From NCBI RefSeq assembly GCF_007750855.1, contig NZ_CP036291.1, forward strand, positions 2,666,001 to 2,730,000: 64,000 nucleotides of DNA, read 5' to 3'. Shown here one piece after another: positions 61,853 to 64,000 of the stretch (position 1 is the first letter of the stretch; the number at the start of each line of letters is the position of its first letter). The DNA is from Pirellulimonas nuda. GTDB lineage: Bacteria > Planctomycetota > Planctomycetia > Pirellulales > Lacipirellulaceae. Below the pieces are notes generated by a model that was given only the letters and a program-made list of their open reading frames with translations, was not told the DNA's origin and ran no database searches. A program made the position numbers and the translations under genes.

Positions 61853-63686
61853 AACGGACCTCGATGCGTGAGAGTTGCACATTGCTGTCGGCCGCCCCGG
61901 CGGGGGCTTCGATGCGGATGTAGCGAGCGTCGGCCGGGACGGGACCGGCCTCGACCAAGATCGGCCGGAGGTAGCCGTAGTCCCCCGCGACCGAAGGGGC
62001 CGTGGTGCGTTTGGTTGGGAGCTCGGCGAAGGGGCCCTCGGGCTTGTCCGAGGCGGCTACCCGGATGGGGGCGTCGTCGCTCGACGCGAAGCACCAGAGG
62101 GTCACCTTCGCTACCTTCCCGGGCGACCGGTAGACCAGGCTGCCCCCGCCCCCGAGTTCAACGCGGTGGATGTCTTCTTGCGTCTTCCGCGCGTCGCCGG
62201 TGCGGAACCCGTACGGCTGGGCGGCCGCGTGCACCAGCGATAGGTCGCGCATTTCATCGACCAGCGTCTGATGCGTCACCTCAACCGGTCCCACGGCGTT
62301 GGACGGCGGCGAAGCCCCCCCCTCGTTCTTCGCCACCACCCGGTAGTAGTACGCGCCGCCGATCCGGGCCGACCGGTCGGCGAACAAGGGGCGGTACTGC
62401 ACGGCGGCGTCGCTGACGTCTTTGCCGACAACTTCCCACGGTCCGTGGACGCGCTCGGAACGCTGGACGTCGTACGCCCGCCCGCCGGCGGCGCCCTGCC
62501 AGGCGATGTGCGCCACGTCGAGGATCGGGAGCAGGGTCGGGGCTTCGGGGCTGGCGACCGGCGGGACCCGCTGGCCGCGGATCCGGAAGGCGGCGTCGCG
62601 GATCATCGGCAGCACCTGGTTCTCGCGGTACTCGTCCCCCGACGCGAACCCGGGCCAGTGGTACGCCTTGTACAGGTCGCCGCCGGAGGGCTCGTGGTGC
62701 CAATAGAATCCCCCTTCGCGGCGGTGGAAGCGGAGGCTCCAGTAGAGCGCCCCGGAGACCCCCAGCTCGTGAACCGCGTCGAGCATCCGCTGCGCCTCGT
62801 CTACCGGCACGAAGCCGAACTCGCCGACGAAGTAGGCCTTCTTGCCGTCGACCGCCTTCACCGCGGCGCGGATGCTGGCCGCGTTGTTGTTGCCCACATT
62901 CGGGTAGTGGTGTGTGGTGACGACGTCGACGTTCGGGTCGTCCAGCGACGCTTCGGGAACGCCGTGCAGCGACCGGCCGTCGATCACCAGGTGGTTGGGG
63001 TCGAGCCCCTTGATGTAGGCGGCGATCTGGCGCGTCCACTCGGGGGTCGCGTCGAGCTCGTTGCCGGTCTCCCAGCCGAAGAGGGCCGGGTCGTCGCGGT
63101 AACGCCGACCGGTGAGCGTGTTGCGCCGGTTGACGAGGTAGTGGATGGTTTGCTTGAAGTCGTCGATGAGCTGGGGGTCGGTCCAGAAATCGTCCCCCTG
63201 CTTGCCGCGGAACGCGACGTACTGCTCGACTCCCCCCCACCACTTCCAGTTGTCGACCAGCGGGATGATGACGCGCACCCCTTCTTCCTCGGCGGTCTTG
63301 AGCACCAGGTCGAGCGCCGCGAAGGCCTGCTCGTTGAACTCGCCCGGGGCGGCGACGTGGGCGTGCGGGCCCATGTCGCCGTCGTTGCGACGGACGCTGA
63401 TCACGTAGGGGCGGACCACCGTCCCCCCCATCTGCCGGATCGAGCGGAGGGCGTCGCGGACCTCGAACGCGTCGGGGTACCGCCAGGGGGCGCCCCCCAA
63501 GAACGTGAACGCGTCTTCTACTAGGTGAAGGTTGGGGGCGTTCCATGACACAAAGCGGAACTCCCTTGCCCCGTCGTACAGCTTCGCGCCCCGGCGGGTG
63601 ATGAACTCCTGAGGGGGGGCGGCGCCGGTTGGCGCAGCGGCGCCCCACGCGGCGGCCAGCAGAACGACGGACCGGATCGCTATCAC
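61836..63686 (-). CDS. GH5-like glycosidase (mannanase type) with C-terminal beta domains
   Basis: 616 residues from GTG 63686, overlapping the symporter stop (GTGA). A signal peptide ends near TGAAP. The clan GH-A barrel shows FRFVSWNAPNLHLVEDA, MGGTVVRPYVISVRR, VDNWKWWGG, LFGWETGNELDATPEW with acid/base Glu210 and KKAYFVGEFGFVPV with nucleophile Glu289. A fibronectin-III-like segment (AYDVQRSERVHGPWEVVGKD) and a discoidin-like beta domain close the protein. The layout resembles endo-beta-mannosidases of GH5. Coupled to the symporter upstream and the TIM-barrel gene downstream. Confidence 0.87.
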   Translation of the reverse strand: MIAIRSVVLLAAAWGAAAPTGAAPPQEFITRRGAKLYDGAREFRFVSWNAPNLHLVEDAFTFLGGAPWRYPDAFEVRDALRSIRQMGGTVVRPYVISVRRNDGDMGPHAHVAAPGEFNEQAFAALDLVLKTAEEEGVRVIIPLVDNWKWWGGVEQYVAFRGKQGDDFWTDPQLIDDFKQTIHYLVNRRNTLTGRRYRDDPALFGWETGNELDATPEWTRQIAAYIKGLDPNHLVIDGRSLHGVPEASLDDPNVDVVTTHHYPNVGNNNAASIRAAVKAVDGKKAYFVGEFGFVPVDEAQRMLDAVHELGVSGALYWSLRFHRREGGFYWHHEPSGGDLYKAYHWPGFASGDEYRENQVLPMIRDAAFRIRGQRVPPVASPEAPTLLPILDVAHIAWQGAAGGRAYDVQRSERVHGPWEVVGKDVSDAAVQYRPLFADRSARIGGAYYYRVVAKNEGGASPPSNAVGPVEVTHQTLVDEMRDLSLVHAAAQPYGFRTGDARKTQEDIHRVELGGGGSLVYRSPGKVAKVTLWCFASSDDAPIRVAASDKPEGPFAELPTKRTTAPSVAGDYGYLRPILVEAGPVPADARYIRIEAPAGAADSNVQLSRIEVRYGDSP

Positions 63687-64000
63687 GTCGGCTCCGCGGG
63701 GTTGAGCGTGGGAGGGGTAAAGCTTGCTTCTGCTGGGTAGTCCCGCAGACGATCGTACCAGGTGAACTTGAGGATCAGCGAAGTGGCGGCGACCACCCCA
63801 AGCGACCAGCTTAGCGCCCAGTAGTCTTGCAGCACCAGGTAGATGCCGGTCGCCGTGAGCGCCGTCTGCCAAGCGATGCCGATCGCCACGTTCAGGGCGT
63901 CGCGCGGCAGGTCGCGGTTGGGGAGCAAATCGGGGAACTCCTGGACGAGCTGGGCGCGGACCGGACCCCACCAGCCCCAAGGGCGGACGCGGCGGTAGAA
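63683..64000 (-). CDS. Sodium:solute symporter, C-terminal end (gene continues past the window)
   Basis: The frame is open to the right edge and 105 codons are visible: FYRRVRPWGWWGPVRAQLVQ, then PNRDLPRDALNVAIGIAWQT with two hydrophobic helices and the ILKFTWYDRLRDYP end. This is the typical C-terminus of planctomycete SSS-family transporters that import sugars or related solutes. It is the first gene of the visible part of an operon with the GH5-like and TIM-barrel genes. Confidence 0.85.
   Translation of the reverse strand, partial: FYRRVRPWGWWGPVRAQLVQEFPDLLPNRDLPRDALNVAIGIAWQTALTATGIYLVLQDYWALSWSLGVVAATSLILKFTWYDRLRDYPAEASFTPPTLNPAEPT

Overview
The window looks like chromosomal DNA from a planctomycete, probably order Pirellulales (Lacipirellula/Posidoniimonas-like). 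The signs are high GC, many secreted proteins with C-terminal PEP-CTERM sorting tails, type I dockerin repeats of the form GDYNGDGxVDAADYTVWRD, DUF1559 pseudopilin-like proteins with [17 protein letters not shown]-termini, several FGly sulfatases, and an ECF sigma/FecR pair. The assignment rests on gene content only; there is no rRNA or tRNA gene to confirm it.

Layout. 1-0.6 kb: decayed tyrosine recombinase. 0.6-5.7 kb (minus): sulfatase, PEP-CTERM/dockerin protein, DUF1559 protein, PEP-CTERM protein. 6.0-8.0 kb (plus): ECF sigma factor and FecR-like protein; a conserved 27-nt element stands in front of the sigma gene and of two of the divergent surface-protein genes. 8.0-9.8 kb: truncated secreted gene running into a GHL10-type glycosidase. 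10.1-15.4 kb (plus): two tandem paralogous PEP-CTERM proteins, DUF1559 protein, lipoprotein, FAD-dependent oxidoreductase. 15.5-16.45 kb: graveyard of gene fragments (cytochrome c lipoprotein, P450). 16.4-20.9 kb (plus): N-terminally truncated molybdopterin oxidoreductase followed by intact FeS, Rieske, small membrane, SLAC1/TehA-type channel and DUF488 genes. 21.2-25.8 kb: two Rnk/GreA-type proteins, two small membrane proteins, a PAS histidine kinase and an NtrC-type regulator. 25.9-32.7 kb: aldolase-like barrel, GH97, TlpA-like thioredoxin, SnoaL-like protein, Gfo/Idh/MocA oxidoreductase. 32.9-41.8 kb (minus): a probable operon of LamG protein, dockerin-bearing sulfatase, a three-module PEP-CTERM fusion, DUF1559 protein and lipoprotein. 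42.3-44.5 kb: DUF1559 pseudogene and an IS701-family element with exact ends and target duplication. 44.5-54.6 kb: XylR-type AraC regulator divergent from a DUF5107/TPR - GH2 - MFS - SGNH operon. 54.7-64 kb (minus): sulfatase, GH16, GH128 gene split by a 25-bp tandem duplication, TIM-barrel protein, GH5-like protein and the end of a sodium:solute symporter.

Together the genes describe uptake and breakdown of sulfated or complex polysaccharides: secreted sulfatases and glycosidases (GH2, GH5-like, GH16, GH97, GH128, GHL10), sugar transporters (MFS, SSS), intracellular oxidoreductases and an aldolase-like enzyme, with surface display through PEP-CTERM tails, dockerins and DUF1559 proteins. The strongest unusual signals are the shared 27-nt element linking the ECF sigma gene to neighbouring surface genes, the three-in-one PEP-CTERM reading frame at 34.6-38.8 kb, the 25-bp duplication that splits the GH128 gene, and the P450/molybdopterin-oxidoreductase fusion scar.
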